The notes under the pieces are model-generated. The model was not told where the DNA came from. It saw nothing but the letters and a program-made list of their open reading frames with translations, and searched no databases. From contig JAGFNQ010002582.1 in NCBI GenBank assembly GCA_024364735.1, positions 198,657-262,656 on the forward strand: a DNA stretch of 64,000 nt. Direction: 5' to 3'. This document shows, one piece after another, positions 33,989 to 46,998 of the stretch. Each line of letters begins with the position of its first letter. The first letter of the stretch is position 1. The stretch comes from Boesenbergia rotunda (lineage: Eukaryota > Streptophyta > Magnoliopsida > Zingiberales > Zingiberaceae). The position numbers and the translations under genes are program-made.

Positions 33989-35992
33989 ACAGGTTTACGA
34001 TGCTTATTTGTTTTTCATGTTTTAGACTTCCATGATTTGTTCTCTCAATGTGACTTTTCGAGATTTGGGACTTGGCAGCGGCAAGACATCTCCGAGCTAT
34101 AGGAATATAATGTACATATCTGGTGATTATCTTACCTATTGTATTCACTACCTTATTCAGGTTTGGCTAGAAATTTTCCAATTTAGTTGGATTGTATATC
34201 TGTTTCTACACCTATCTAGTGGGTATATTATTGACTTGGTTTTATCATCATGACATGTAGTTAATCAGTCATATTCGTAATCATGGTCGAGGTAGATCAT
34301 AGGAGCGATTAGTTGACACATTGCAGACTCGACCTTGATGTGGAGAATGTGATTCTCTCATAGCATCGACTGACGAGTCAGAGAGCTTGGGTCAAACTCA
34401 TCAACAACCTGTTAGAGATCAAGAATTACAAGCTCAGGGATTTTCCTCCTACCATACTATTAGTATATCAGTAATAGTTGCTATCAACTGGGCGAGGGTT
34501 AGAGGTTGCATATCGTAGTTGGTTCGATTAGTATAAGATCGACTTACTTTGTTTCATGGAGTTTCAAATCTTTAGGTTGTTCATATCTAGTTATATAACC
34601 TAGATAACGCATTGGAGTACATGACATGTATTGTTTTAGAGTTGGTGGAATTAGCTACTTATCATTTCGGTTAATAGAGGATCGATGTTTCCTATTCCAT
34701 AGGAATTTTGACCATGAATCACTCGTATCGGGTTAGATAACCTAGGAGATACATTCAGATTTATGATTTGCATTGATGTGAATCTCTTACGAGATTAGGC
34801 CACCTTTGGGTAGAAGGCACCAAAGCCAATTTTCGGGAAATAAGAAATCACATGGTGATTATCTAGTATTATTTCTGAGAGATAGTACCTCTCTATCTCT
34901 ATCGTCTGTTGTAGAGTTTGTCGTCTGGAGTTTCTGAACCTTAAGTGGAGGAATTGAAGCATAGGAGATAGATGACTCGCCTAACATTAATCTATGAGGA
35001 ATTCTATCATAGATCGATTGTACATGATTAGATGACCTCGACGGTACATCAGGATACATGACCCGTGGGGATGCTGAGGATGAGGTATTAGCTGTTTAGA
35101 ACTTATGAGAGTGCGATGTGTGTGATTGTGATGAATTTGTTTGAGGGATAACCTCTTCATAAGTGATCTTCAGTATAGGTTTATATTGAGAGCTCTAGTT
35201 GGTGGGGGATGATGATGAATGCTTCGCTTGTGAACGGATGGATGATTGATTCTGATTTAGGTGGAGTTGACTCTAGGTAATGGGTTAGAGTACCTTGATG
35301 TTCTTTATCTAGTATGAGTTCTAGGAGGCCTTGGTCGGCCGTGTGGGTATACTAATGCTCTAACCATTACTAGGATCTGATGAGTCCGGGGTCCTTGGAG
35401 TATTTTGGTTGATTTGCTATCATTTGTAGATGATATCTTCACATATTCAAGGTTGAGGAAGAAGTTAGTCCTAGTTAGGAATTTGAGCACATATTGGTGT
35501 CTTTGGTTGCTTAGACACTTTTGTCTATTGAATCAAGGAGGCTCAGGTTAGAGATTAGTATTTTCAGTTTTCTCCGTAGTAGGGTAGCCTTGGGATAGCA
35601 AATGGAGTTTCCTGGTGATGAGAACGGAAAACCTTGTTTGTCATGGGAGATTGTGTGATCTAAAGTCATATCATGCCAATGAGGACTTACTTCGAGAGGC
35701 ACATTGACCGAGAACTATGATTCATTCGAGTGGTCATCCGAATGTTTTGGGGGAACGGTGTGACAAACACTGAGAATGATATATCTTGACACTTAGTATG
35801 TCTACTAGTGAAGGCGGAACTTTGGATTGATGTAGTAGGAGTGTAGTTGGCCTGTAATACACAGAGAGCATAACAGACTGACAGACTTACTTGGTCACTT
35901 AGTGTGTGCAGTGTTCTTCAGTATTTGAACTGATTGAACATGATATTGTTTACCTATTACACTTATATAGGAAATTTATGAATCAAATTTTT
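33989..35992 (+). pseudogene. Degenerate gag-pol remnant of the gypsy element
   Basis: Only traces remain. A FVDDIFTYSR match to the reverse-transcriptase catalytic block lies at about 35413-35445. Glutamine-rich gag-like text occurs near 34380-34440. No frame is open for more than about 80 codons. About 2 kb is present where a full element has 5 kb or more, so internal deletion is inferred. Confidence 0.6.
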
Positions 35993-36007
35993 AATAGAGG
36001 GGGAGAA
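35993..36007 (+). other. Polypurine tract of the gypsy element
   Basis: AATAGAGGGGGAGAA directly precedes the 3' LTR start TGTAAAATACGG. Confidence 0.88.
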
Positions 36008-39000
36008 TGTAAAATACGGTAATTAAATCCTAAGGGTAAATCAAGAAATAACCTTATAGAATTTGACGAGAATTTTAAAGAATTTTTCTAAATTTTTTGG
36101 AGCCTTTTTGAAGGTTATGGTGTTAAATGGGATAAAAGTGGGGCCTATTTTAGGTTATCCTAATTAATTGAGGAAAAGATTAAAATTTAATGATTGCTTC
36201 ACCCACTCTCTCTCGCAACATCCTCTCTTCTCTTCCTCGATTCTTTCCGACGAAGCCGCATTCCCCATCTTGCCGACATCGCTATAGCGAAACCTCACCG
36301 GCCACATCAGAGCTTCCCTTCGCATCCGCGATGGGTGCTTGCTCTGATCCACCCCTCTATTGTGAGCTCAAGTGACACCCTCTGCCCATCTTCGATTGTC
36401 GATTCCCTCTTTCCCCCTCCTCGTGATTGCCTCCGGCCGTTGCTCCTTTGGTGAATCTTTGTCCTCTTGAGATTTCTCCTGATTTCTTTGGGTTGTTTCC
36501 CTATTCTGTTTGGTAATATCATCACCGGATTTGATCTAGAGCTGGTTTCCTTGCGATGATTTGCTTCTCACGTTGGGATTAAATCTAGGGTTGAGGAGGG
36601 CTCATTGGAAAAGGAAGATTTTCACTTGGTTCTAGATTCCATCGAATCAGAATTAAGGAGGGAGAAGGAAAGCGTGCGAGCCCTCTCAGGTAAGAATCGC
36701 TTTTTTTAGTGTTCATCTTAGATATAGGGATTGATTCAATCAGTGTGGATGATTTAGTGTGTGGATTGAATTGTAGATCTTGGGAATTGATTTTGTTGAA
36801 TTAGGTTTTAGTTTGGTTCTTGTGACTTTATGATGCTCCCTGCTGTATGACATAGGGGTAGATTATTAATTCATGACTTAGTTGGATTAATCTGAGTTCA
36901 CGATTACATTAATTTAGTAGAGTTTATCTAAATCAATTAGGATTTATGAGTTAATTTAATGGATCAATTAAATGGATTAATCGATCAATTGATATGTTAA
37001 TTCATGATGGGATGATTAGGATTACTATTTGATTAATCCTAGGTTCAATTGAGAGGTTATCAAATATATTGGGATTAATCAATAAGATTTGATTATTATT
37101 TAATATATTCATAGATATTGTTTATGCCTTGATATGTAGGTTTCAAACTCGAAATACTAGACAGAGCCATAGATTTGAAAATGACTAGAATGTTCTACAA
37201 ATAAGAAAGGTATTCTTCCTTGACCTCTGTATTTTATTTACCTTGGTGCATGAATTATTATTAAGGGTTAGGTTGCTATACCTTGACTCTACTTATACTT
37301 TTATCCTGTACTTGATATTTACATGCTTGAACTTAGAGATGATCTATTTATGTTCAAACAGTCTCAGCTTTGGCTACTCTTACTTTGTAGAGTGTACACG
37401 TGTATGGTAGAAGTGATCATTATGCGATACATGCCATGTGGTAGATAATTGATCATATCTTACCCATATACCTATTTGCATGACTGATAAAACTTGTTGA
37501 CCTATTATGTCTTATGTATATCATGTTATTATATGGATGATGATCTGACTTGAGTTTACCTATTATACCTTATGTATAACAGTCTATTGCATCAATAAGG
37601 ATTTGATTTGAGTTTACCTATTATGCCTTATGCATATTCATACTATTGCATGCATGATGACTTGTTTTATGTTTGCTTGTTGTATCTTATGTATATCCTA
37701 CGGTTGCATGGATGTTGATCTGATTAGAGTCATGTGCATTAGTATGATGCACAATCCTTGCAAAGTTGCATGCTGACGACCACTAGCTCCTTGATAGTTG
37801 AGATGGGCCGTCAGTCATATTCTTGGTATTGTTGCATACTGACGACCTTTGACTCCCTAGTAGTTGGCACGAACCATCAATCATATTCCTGGTATTATTG
37901 CATACTACGATTATCGACTCTTGTGTAGTCTGAGCTCGTCATCAGTCATATCGCTGGCTAGTCGGTTTGTCCTTTGGTTTATAGGGTCGTACTAGTGCAT
38001 GTTGGTGATCACTGACTCCCGTGTGTTCCGAGCTCATCGTCAATCGTATTCCTGGATGTATGACCCGTAAGTTGTTGGCTTCCCCTTTCTGACTTCAGGG
38101 TATGTATCATGATGGGTTGTCACCCGAAAGTTGTTGGCTCTCCCTTGTTGGCTTAGAGGAATATGTCATGATGGGTTGTGTGGCCCAAGAGTGGTTGTCT
38201 TTGGGGTTAGTATCATTGGAATTGTGTGTCTCCTTAGCATCATGTTGTTACATCATGTGCATACGATATATCTTTGCATTTACTTGTATTTGTTACATTT
38301 GGTTGACATGTACATATAGGGTTATGTATCATATTTGTTATGTTCTCCTATGTTCCTCATGTGGTTTTTGAGCTAATCTATTGCAGATCTCAGGTGTTAC
38401 AGATCATTATAACATTGTGTTAGACCGATTCTGGTATGTGCATTTTATTATGTCAGTTATGGCTATGTATATATTTTGATATTACCTGTGAGATTGTATA
38501 TGCTTGATCTCGTAACACTATTTTATCCATACACTGTCTATTTCTATTACTTACGGAGTTACCCGAACTCACAATCACTTTGTATGTTTTCATTTTCACC
38601 AGGTAGCATGTAGATGATATGGAGTCACTTGGAGTATCATGACTGTTAGTCCCACATCACACCGAGGGTACACTAGATTTATGGTTTCGATTTTATACTA
38701 TTATATTGTGGTCTTGTATTTCAGCCATGTGGCTATTTGTATTTTTTTTTGTGATTGTTCGGTTAAGCCGAGCCTGCTCGTATTCAGTCATTGTTGGTTT
38801 TATGTTCTATATCTTTCGCTGTGTGTTTTGTGTTTGTATCGGTCATGTGGGCTGCATTTAAACTGCGTGGTTACTGATCTAGTTATGTGGGCTGATGTAT
38901 ATACTGTGTGATTGTATTTTACTTTATGTCCAGCTGTGTGGGTTGATGATATGTATTGTATAGCCGTGTGGCTACTATATGTTGTCTGTACAAGAGAGAT

Positions 39001-39042
39001 GTTGTCCTTTTTTCGAGCAAGCATCGACCTAAGGGTGTGACA
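36008..39042 (+). mobile_element. 3' LTR of the gypsy element
   Basis: 3035 bp, TG...CA borders (ends GTGTGACA), preceded by the polypurine tract and followed by the GGATG duplication. It lacks the SINE and solo LTR present in the 5' LTR and a short segment around the solo LTR site. Confidence 0.9.
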
Positions 39043-41435
39043 GGATGCACCAGCAAGATCCTTCATTTCATATTCATCGAATAGAGATGACTTGGTTTCT
39101 AACAACATCCCCTTATTATTGTTTGTAAGTAATATATCATCTATATATAGAATAAGTATAATAAACTTGCTCCCGCTGAACTTGATATACAAACATTGAT
39201 TAATTGGATTCTTTTTAAGACCATATGAAGAAATCACTTGAACAAACTTCAGGTAGCATTGACAAGATATTTGCCCCATAAATGGACTTCCTTAGTTTAT
39301 ATACTAGGCGCTTTGAATCTTCCGACTCAAAGTTCTCTGGTTGCACTATGTATATAGTTTCCTCAATGTTTCCATTGAGAAACACAATCTTAATGTCCAT
39401 TTTGTGTAGCTCTAGATCATAATGAGCTACAAGTGTCATGATTACTTTAAGGAAATCTTTCATCGAAATCAACGAAAAAATCTAATTATAATCAATGTTC
39501 TCCTTTTGAGTGAATCCCTTAGTGACTAGGCATACTTTATGCTTTTTGAAAATGGTATGTGAATCTTATTTGGTTTTAAATATTGATTTACAATCAACAG
39601 GTTTCATACCTTCAGGCAATTCGACAAATTCTCAAACGTTTTTGTCCGCCATACACTTCATCTCTTCCCTTATGACATCGATCTATTTGTTTAGATGAGG
39701 ATATTGTTTTACTTCTTTGAAGGATGTTGGATCATCTTCCAACCCAATGTCAAACTCATACTCTTGGAGATATACATAATGATGAGACATCGTCGATCTC
39801 CTTTCTCTAATGGATCTCTTTAGTAGCACTTAATCTTGAGGTGGTTGGGAGTCGTGCTCAACCGTAGGAGGGAATGTGTATTTGAGCCGACATATCTTCC
39901 AATTGACTTGGATGAGACATAAAAATATCGTGGTCAACTACCCTTCTGATTGTGTAGCTTCAACTGTATGTGGAATGGTAATCATTTTACTATCGGCTAC
40001 ATCAGCATTTACCATATTAGGATCACTAATGTTCTTCTCAAATGATATTTCCCTAACTGTATCATTTCCACCCTCCTTAATAAATTTGACATTTTGTCTC
40101 AAAAAAGGATCTACTTAAGGGGTTGTAAAACTTGAAACCTCTTGAGTTTTCATAGTATCATATAAAATGATAGCTAACAATTCTTAAGTTTAATTTTCTT
40201 TCATTAAGCCTATTGGGCCTAGCCTCAGCTGGACAATCACAGACATATAGATGCCTAAGAATAGACACTCTACCTATCAACAACTCGTATGAGATTTTCG
40301 TTATCACCTTATTAGGAATATTGTTGAGTAGGTAAAATGTAGTCTTGAATGTCTCACCCCATAAAGACTCCGATAGAGAAGAAAATATAATCATACTTCT
40401 CACCATGTCTTTTAGGGTTCCATTTCATCGCTCTATTACACCATTCTGATGAGGGGGTCCTAGGCATGGTGTATTGTGCTACAATTTTGCACTCCGCAAG
40501 GTAATCCACAAATGGCTTAGAATGTTATTCACCTGATCTGTTAGATCTATTATAGTATTCACCACTATGGTCTGATCTTATGGCCTTAATCTTCTTACCA
40601 AATTGATTTTCAACTACGGTTTTAAATATGTCCAAGGATTATGGCTTCTCATGAATAAGGTACAAGTATCGGTATCGGGAATAATCGTCTATAAAGCTTA
40701 TAAAGTATGTTTGACCGTTCCAAGAAGTCCTAGGGAATGATCCACATATATATGTATGTATAAACTCTAAGACACCATTTCAATGCCTTGAACTCTTATT
40801 AATCTTGTTAGTTGTTTTCCCTTTGATACACTCAATGTAGATTTCAAAATCTGATATATTAAGGGAATTAAGAATTCTTAATGACATTAACCTTTCTAGG
40901 CATTATTTAAAGATGTTCCTAAACACGTATGCCATAATATGGTTGCATGAATTCTCATTTGCCACACCATGCTTCACACCTATACTATGCATCACAATAT
41001 TATCTATATAAGTTTCAGTGTCTAGTCTGTTGTTTATCAATCAAAGAACCTCTACCGTATAAGATAATTTTTTTTAAAAAAAATACTAAATTTTCCATTT
41101 CCAAATGAACAAGTGTATCTGAATTTGTCGAAACATAAAATAGAAATTAAGATCGGTCTAAATGAAGACACTACAAATGTATTTTTCAAATTTAAGAATA
41201 TATTGTTCCCTTAACAAACTCTAAAGACACTTATGACCTTTACTTTAACCTTCTTGTTAGTTTCCATATAGATGAATCTTTTAGCATCAATTGACATTTA
41301 GCTCCTGAGACAATCCTGCATAGTTACACTTATGTGAGTAGTTGCATTGATATCTATCCACCAAGTGTTATTAGGTACAGTAGCTAGGTTGACTTCTAAA
41401 CTAACAAAGTTGAGAAGTTGACCTTTCTTGATACG
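39043..41435 (-). pseudogene. Old copia pol: protease, integrase and first part of RT
   Basis: Minus-strand traces in order: the protease region NNTWWIDINATTHISV (near 41370-41325, an Asp-containing variant of the copia active site), an integrase core with FIDDYSRYRYLYLIHEKP (near 40700-40650), and RT with HKMDIKIVFLNGNIEE near 39400 and LYIDDILL near 39150-39125. Many stops and shifts exist. It joins across the gypsy insertion to 28711. The sequence resembles the common plant copia group with the SVTMQDCL-type protease region. Confidence 0.8.
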
Positions 41436-41513
41436 TCAGTTAATGTAACTGGGACAATCCTTATTCAAATGACCTTTCTTTTTACAAAGGAAACAAACTG
41501 GGTTCGAATCTTG
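41436..41513 (-). pseudogene. Old copia gag zinc knuckle, cut by the SIRE insertion
   Basis: CFLCKKKGHLNKDC is a standard CCHC nucleocapsid knuckle. Upstream gag is missing because the SIRE LTR starts at 41514. The longer open frame through 41765 is therefore a chimera of gag and LTR DNA. Confidence 0.85.
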
Positions 41514-42721
41514 TGTTGGTGCCGAAAGCACCAGATCGAACCTGTTTTTGATAATGGAAAATGGATTAAAGCTAAGTTTATGTTGTAATCTAATGGATTT
41601 GCTAAGTGTACAGGAAAGTCCTAGTTTACCTAGGTACGAAGTCTTGACCTGCAAGGTTGAACATGAAGTCCTGGTCGAGGACTGGGCATGAAGTCCTAGC
41701 CGAGGGCTGGGCACCGAAGACCTAACTGAGTGTTGGGCATAAAGGCTTAGTCGAGGACTAGGCATGAAGACCTAATATGGAAGATCGGGCAGAAGACTTA
41801 GACGAGAGAGGACTACGGGCAGAAGTAGGGACGGGTCGAAGTACGGATGTCTCGAGATCCGGGAGCTTCGGAGGTCGAGCAAAAGTCCAAATAGAGGTGT
41901 CAGTTGGCAAAAGATAACTTCTCTAGAGTGGAGTAGGTGAGGACGCGCTCCCCGGAAGGGAGAACAGTAGGCGTCGGTCCGACCTAGGATTTCATTTGAA
42001 ATCCAAAGTTAGGATCAGATAGCTCCGATCCTCAAATATTCATGCATTCTGTATATGTTATTATTTGGACTAACCCTGATTATAGGCTAAGAAGATCAGT
42101 TGGCCGCATTAGGGGCGCCTGAGGGGACTCAGGCGCCCGAGATGCCAGGCACCCAAGAGGTCTCGAACACCCTAGTTTGGTTTGCTCAGTGTCGGCAAAG
42201 TTGAGTTGTCGGCTGCTAATTGGACGCGCCACATCAACACTCAGGCGCCCCAGTGCACTCAGCCGCCCGAGAGTGTATAAGTTTTGGTCGAGTCAGAGGA
42301 TAACGACGTGATTACATCGCTGATGTGGAGGGTGCCCTTATGTGCAGTCGGGTGCCCGAGTGTCAATATAAAAGGGGTTTCGTCCCCTTGCTTCCAGACA
42401 CGTCGCTTCTACGACGAAACGACTTCTTCTTCCTTTAGCAAGTGTCATCGGGATAAAATTTCAGTTCTATTTTTGTACTTAATCTTCATATTGTGTAACC
42501 CATTTTTGTGGATTATAGAATTGTCCAACGAAAATGGTCAAGTACCGTGGGCCTTGGAATAGGAGCCTTCATAGACTCCGAACCAAGTAAAACAAAGCGT
42601 GTTAGCATTGTTTTAACTTGCTACTTTCCTTATTTCTGCTGCATTTACTCTTGATTTATATCCGAAAAATTCCCAATCGATATTCACCCCCTCCCCCTCT
42701 ATCGATCACATCGATCCCACA
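41514..42721 (+). mobile_element. 5' LTR of a SIRE-type copia element
   Basis: Begins TGTTGGTGCCG, ends GATCCCACA, 1208 bp. Left-flanking pentamer TCTTG; the right partner is not in the window. It has a TATA-like ATATAAAAGG near 42366 and the CCCCTCTATCG end block. A PBS and gag follow in the same orientation. It interrupts the old copia gag. Confidence 0.88.
41662..41787 (+). repeat. Tandem 25-26-bp units in the SIRE LTR
   Basis: Units starting near 41662, 41687, 41712, 41738 and 41763 follow the pattern CATGAAGTCCTGGTCGAGGA with variation. Confidence 0.85.
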
Positions 42722-42723
42722 AG

Positions 42724-42734
42724 TGGTGTCAGAG
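42724..42734 (+). other. Primer-binding site of the SIRE element
   Basis: TGGTGTCAGAG, 2 bp after the LTR, a variant of the initiator tRNA-Met complement. Confidence 0.75.
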
Positions 42735-43052
42735 TGGGTTGCTCAATTTTGGTGAAACTACCAGTTGAGCGATTTTTTGAATTTTCTTTTCGTAATCAGA
42801 AAAGGTATTCTTGCCTTTTCTGATATTTCTCTTTGGTTCTTTTTTCGATCGTAGATTTTTTCATTTCTCGAAGTTGGTGCAACACCACTCGGGGTTTTTT
42901 TTTCATACCGCACTACTAATCCAAGACCAAGTCTTGGAACAAGTTTCTTGTTTCCGTCTTTTTCAAGATAATCTATAGCCCAGCAAGAAGGTTACAGCAC
43001 TGCTCGACTTCCTCTCTTCTCCAGAGAGGATTTTAGTTACTGGAAGAGCTGC
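42735..43052 (+). other. Leader of the SIRE element
   Basis: Non-coding, T-rich; no features beyond the PBS were recognised. Confidence 0.5.
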
Positions 43053-44244
43053 ATGGAAGTCCACCTGAAAACTCAGGTAGAAATATGGATTATAATACAA
43101 GCCAGACTGGAGATCCCAAAGAACACACAAGGCGAATTTCTGGGATACACTGAGTGGGATGCTGCCCTAAAGAAGAAAATTGAAGCAGACGCCAAGGCAA
43201 TGCAGAACCTTCAGTACGACTTAACAAAGGAAGAGCTCAACCACGTAGCCCCTTCAACAGTGCTAAGGAGCTTTGGAACAAGCTGATTGAGCTTCACGAA
43301 GGGACGTCGAATACCAAGATAAGCAAGCGGGATCTGCTCCCAAACAAACTCTACAACATCAAGATGCAAGATGGCAAAACTGCTGCACAACTTCACGGAT
43401 GCATTCACGAGCTGATGAACGGCCTTCACGCCGTTGGCCATAAGGTAGAAAATCGGGACTTAATAAGGTATGTATTAAACTCATTCCCCAGAAACACTTT
43501 GCGGGCATATATGGTGGATGCTTACAAGGTTTCTAGGGATCTTTCAAAAATTAACTTAGATGAGCTATTTTTAGAATTTGAATTACATGAGCAGACTAAC
43601 TCTACACAAGTTGAGAAAGGTCTTACTCTTATTTCAGGTAAAGCTGCAACTAAACTGAAAAAGAAAAAGCCACAACCGATACCCGAGTCTGATTCCGACT
43701 CAGAATCTGACGAAGATACATTAATTATCCCGATCTAGTCAAAATAGCTAGGAATTATTACAAGATTAACAAGGGTCAGAAAAAGAAGAAGAAGATGGTT
43801 CAGTCAAAGGATGATCCGTTTGAACCAAACACGAGTCAAAAAGGCAAGACGAACATCACCTATTATGGGTGCAACAAGAAGGGTCACTTCAAATCGGAGT
43901 GTCCTAACTTAAAAGAGGTCAATAAGTCGCGGAGAAAGAAGACACTCCAAGCTACATGGGATGAGTCATCTTCGGAGGATGAAGAAGAAGTACCTCACTC
44001 CAACCTCCTCACACTGACGACATCGGAAGAACTCGACACCGAGTCCGAAGCAGAGCAGGAAGAAAGCCACGCAACTGAAACACTTTCAATATCAGAAGAC
44101 GGTCAAATCACTGTAAAGGGTTTTCCCGAATCTGATTTATATGACATAATTTCTTATTTATCACGTAAGTTGGCTAAACCCAACATTCGGGTTGAGTCCC
44201 ACCAAGAGGAAGGAAGGAACCTCAACTCAAGTTCAACAACTTGA
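43053..44244 (+). pseudogene. SIRE gag with frame breaks
   Basis: Three frames make up gag. Residues 1-about 70 of the first (43053-43286) include GYTEWDAALKKKIEADAKAM. The second (43364-43738 with its upstream continuation) has the capsid-like region LHGCIHELMNGLHAVGH and LIRYVLNSFP. The third (43795-44244) has the knuckle CNKKGHFKSEC, whose first pair is altered (YYGC rather than C-x2-C), then an acidic Ser/Glu stretch. Breaks lie near 43260 and 43738. It packages the element RNA in active copies. Confidence 0.82.
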
Positions 44245-44855
44245 GGAAGAGAATTCCTCCTTGAAAACTCAAGTGAAGGAACATAGAGTAGCCCCAGAGC
44301 GGTTTATTTCGGGTTCCAAGAATCTTGATATGATTCTTAGAAAATAGAAATCGTTCTTAACCAATCCGGACATGGCTACAGAACCAACTCACGGTATAAA
44401 TCTTAGTATTCTATGTTGAACCATTCTAGCACCCGAGTATAAGCATGGGTCCCTAAGCGAAGCTTGACTAAACAAGTAGGACCAAATCACTATTGGATCC
44501 CCAAGGGACAAAATTCATATCCTAGATAGTCCATATCGAAGCTTTAGTCCAGGGGAGCTAATAGAAAAACCATTTTTATAATTAGATGATTTCCTTACAT
44601 GTTTTTCTTATTTATTGCTTGATGAGTGCTTATTTATTTTATTTGAAAAATTGTCATGCTAAGGAATAAAAATGGTTAGTTAAGGACCTGACTTGATTGA
44701 AACTTACACAACCCAGTATTAGGGTCGGACGAGATGATGGTACATTAAGGAAGTTTGTCTAAGGAGTCAGGTAGGGTAAGGCGTACCCTATTTGGTCTTT
44801 TTAGCTCAGCGGAACTAGCCGAAACTACCTTGCCACATCCCCGACTAGTTAGACC
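44245..44855 (+). pseudogene. SIRE gag C-terminus and start of pol, degenerate
   Basis: The plus strand keeps a GSKNLDMIL segment near 44312-44340 and WVPKRSLTKQ plus GPNHYWIPKG near 44448-44510, markers of the gag/protease border in this lineage. After 44560 no protein trace remains. Interrupted at 44861 by the gag-only element; sequence resumes at 49562. Confidence 0.65.
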
Positions 44856-44860
44856 AAGGT

Positions 44861-45867
44861 TGTTGGATCGATTTCGTACGCTAGAGGGGGGGGGGTGAAT
44901 AGCGAATCTTCGGTTCTTTTACCTACACGGTTAGTTGCGCAATCGAAAATACAATAAAACTAACCAATGTAAAGCAATGCTAACAAACCGATTTACTTGA
45001 TATCCACCCTGAACGGGTGTCTAATCCAAGAATCCGTTGGTGGATCACTCCCGGATAACCTTCGGCTAGCACTTGTTGTTCCTTGTGGGTGGAGATACCT
45101 CGCCACAGTACTTCGACAATCCCTGAGCACAAAGACTACTATCTTGCCTTTAACCAAGACAAGATTCGTCAAGAGTTTCAGCCAAAACGAAGCCCCTTTA
45201 AATAGGACTTAGGCTGACAACTCGCCACCAGTCGACTGCCCCCAAGGGCAGTCGACTGTCCCCACCAAAATCGACCGTTACACGCGTAACGTTCGAATTT
45301 TAGCTGTCACCAGTCGACTGCCAACAGGGGCAGTCGACTGGTCCAGGGGCAGAACCTTTCTGTGAGTTTTATCAGTTGACTGCCCCAATGGCAGTCGACT
45401 GCCCCACTCACACACCTAGGGTTTCCCTTCCCGAGTACATTTCACTCCGCACTCAAACCCTAGGACTTTCCCGAGTACAATCACACAACACTCGTACCCT
45501 CACGACTCGACTGACTCTCATCAGCAGCCTCGACTATTGTCTTCGCGCCCTCTTCATCTTCGGTCCCGTCCCTCGGATGCACGCAAGCCTCCAGCTTGCC
45601 TCCATGCCATCCTTTACGCATGCCTCAAAGTCCGCGCCCCTCAGCTCATCGTCCCTGCTTCCAAGGTCCCTCGGGTGCACACAAGCCTCCAGCTTATCTC
45701 CATGCCACCCTTCACCGTACCGAGGTCGTCCAGTCAAGTCCATATGTGTAACTTGTACATCCTGCACACTCAACATACATATATGAGAACACAAGGGAAA
45801 CCTAACTTAAACCCTTTGCCCAAACATCAAAACTCATGGTCACTCCGGACCACAGATTGCTTCAACA
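44861..45867 (-). mobile_element. 3' LTR of the gag-only element
   Basis: 1007 bp. Holds five exact CAGTCGACTG palindromes between 45229 and 45401 and a minus-strand TATA-like TATTTAAAGG at about 45195-45204. A longer G run (about 44886-44894) distinguishes it from the 5' LTR. The open frames at 45376-46010 are LTR shadows. Confidence 0.92.
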
Positions 45868-45881
45868 ATCTCCTCCTTTTT
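45868..45881 (-). other. Polypurine tract of the gag-only element
   Basis: AAAAAGGAGGAGAT on the minus strand, immediately before the 3' LTR. Confidence 0.85.
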
Positions 45882-46998
45882 GATGTTTGCAATATGTTTA
45901 AGTTAGGGAAACAAATAGTAAGAATAGTAAAAACAATGCTAAACAAATGCATATGCAATGCATACATGGATCCTATCCCAAGGCATCCTACACCTAAACC
46001 TCCAAGTTAGGATTTTTCCGAAATGGGCTTTTTAAAACTTATCCCAAGGCTTCCCACGCATTGGACTTACAAAGGCTTTTTAAGAACCTCTCCAAGGTCC
46101 CCCTTACGCGAAGAATGGACAACCATGCTCCCCCTTAATCTCAGCTCCCCCTAAACCTAGGGTTTCTAGCAAAGGTATGTTTGGTTTCCCAACTTAAACC
46201 CAAACTTCTCCCCTTTGCCTAACATCAAAAAGAACCCAACAATATCTCAATTATTGGTTCTTTTAATCCGCAATGATCTTAAACACAGTGTACTAATCCC
46301 CCATACACTTGTTTTACACCATTTGGACACCAAACCAGCTGCTGATACACAATTCAGCCCTGGGCAGTCGACTGCAAAATGGGCAGTCGATTGATACTCT
46401 GAAAAATAGAATTTCAATCTTTTCTGACGAAATTCAGAAATGCGCCAAAAATTTCACAAATATCTAAAATTCCCAAATTTTGTGGAAAGGTTTGTGGTAC
46501 CTATACCTACTTGGGAAAAATACATTCCAAGATGTATCTATCACCATTCCCAAGTTTGACACAAAACCCAAAACTAGCTAAAAAGTTCAATAAACTCTTG
46601 ACCTAAAGTCTTAGTTTTGGTTTCCTCTTGATGTTACTGCCAATACCAACCCATAATGCATCCCTAGCATTGATTTACATGGCAATTACACATCAAAAAC
46701 CAATTTTCTTGCTATATGACCTCAATGTCATATTTCCATGCATGAAACACAAAAACACCGTGCCAAAACCCAATAATTGAGACTCAAGTCCGTCTCCAAT
46801 TCTTTTGGCACACTCCATGGCCCATCTAGACCTCTAGGAGCAACCATCCCAAGGTCCATTCACCATATATCCCAAAGGCTTCTAGAACTCCCCCTTGAAC
46901 TCTTAGCCCTAGCCACCTCCCTAGATGACTCAACCATCACTAGGCCACATCGGTGTTCCTCCAGTGACTCTTGGCCTACAAACTTGACACTCTTAACC
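45882..46998 (-). other. 3' non-coding part of the gag-only element
   Basis: About 1.1 kb without pol traces, where an autonomous relative would have more than 3 kb of pol. Another CAGTCGACTG pair lies near 46363-46392. Confidence 0.7.

Larger units (their letters stand above)
28712..39042 (+). mobile_element. Complete but decayed Ty3/gypsy element with long LTRs
   Basis: It starts TGTAAAATATGAC and ends GGGTGTGACA, flanked by a perfect 5-bp duplication GGATG (28707-28711 and 39043-39047). LTRs are 28712-33968 (about 3.2 kb once the SINE and solo LTR are removed) and 36008-39042 (3.03 kb). The PBS and polypurine tract are in place. The internal region is only about 2 kb and degenerate, so the element is a deletion derivative. 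LTRs differ at many sites and the insertion is old. It is inserted in the minus-strand copia pol. Confidence 0.92.

Noticed and set aside
38800..39279. 159-codon minus-strand frame containing LYIDDILL
   Set aside because: A chimera: the N-terminal part is copia RT, the C-terminal part is antisense gypsy LTR across the 39042/39043 border.
41436..41765. 109-codon minus-strand frame with a zinc knuckle
   Set aside because: The upstream two thirds is antisense SIRE LTR tandem repeat; only 41436-41513 is gag.
45376..46010. 136- and 157-codon overlapping open frames
   Set aside because: They lie in the 3' LTR of the gag-only element, read antisense to it, and the matching region of the other LTR does not keep them intact.
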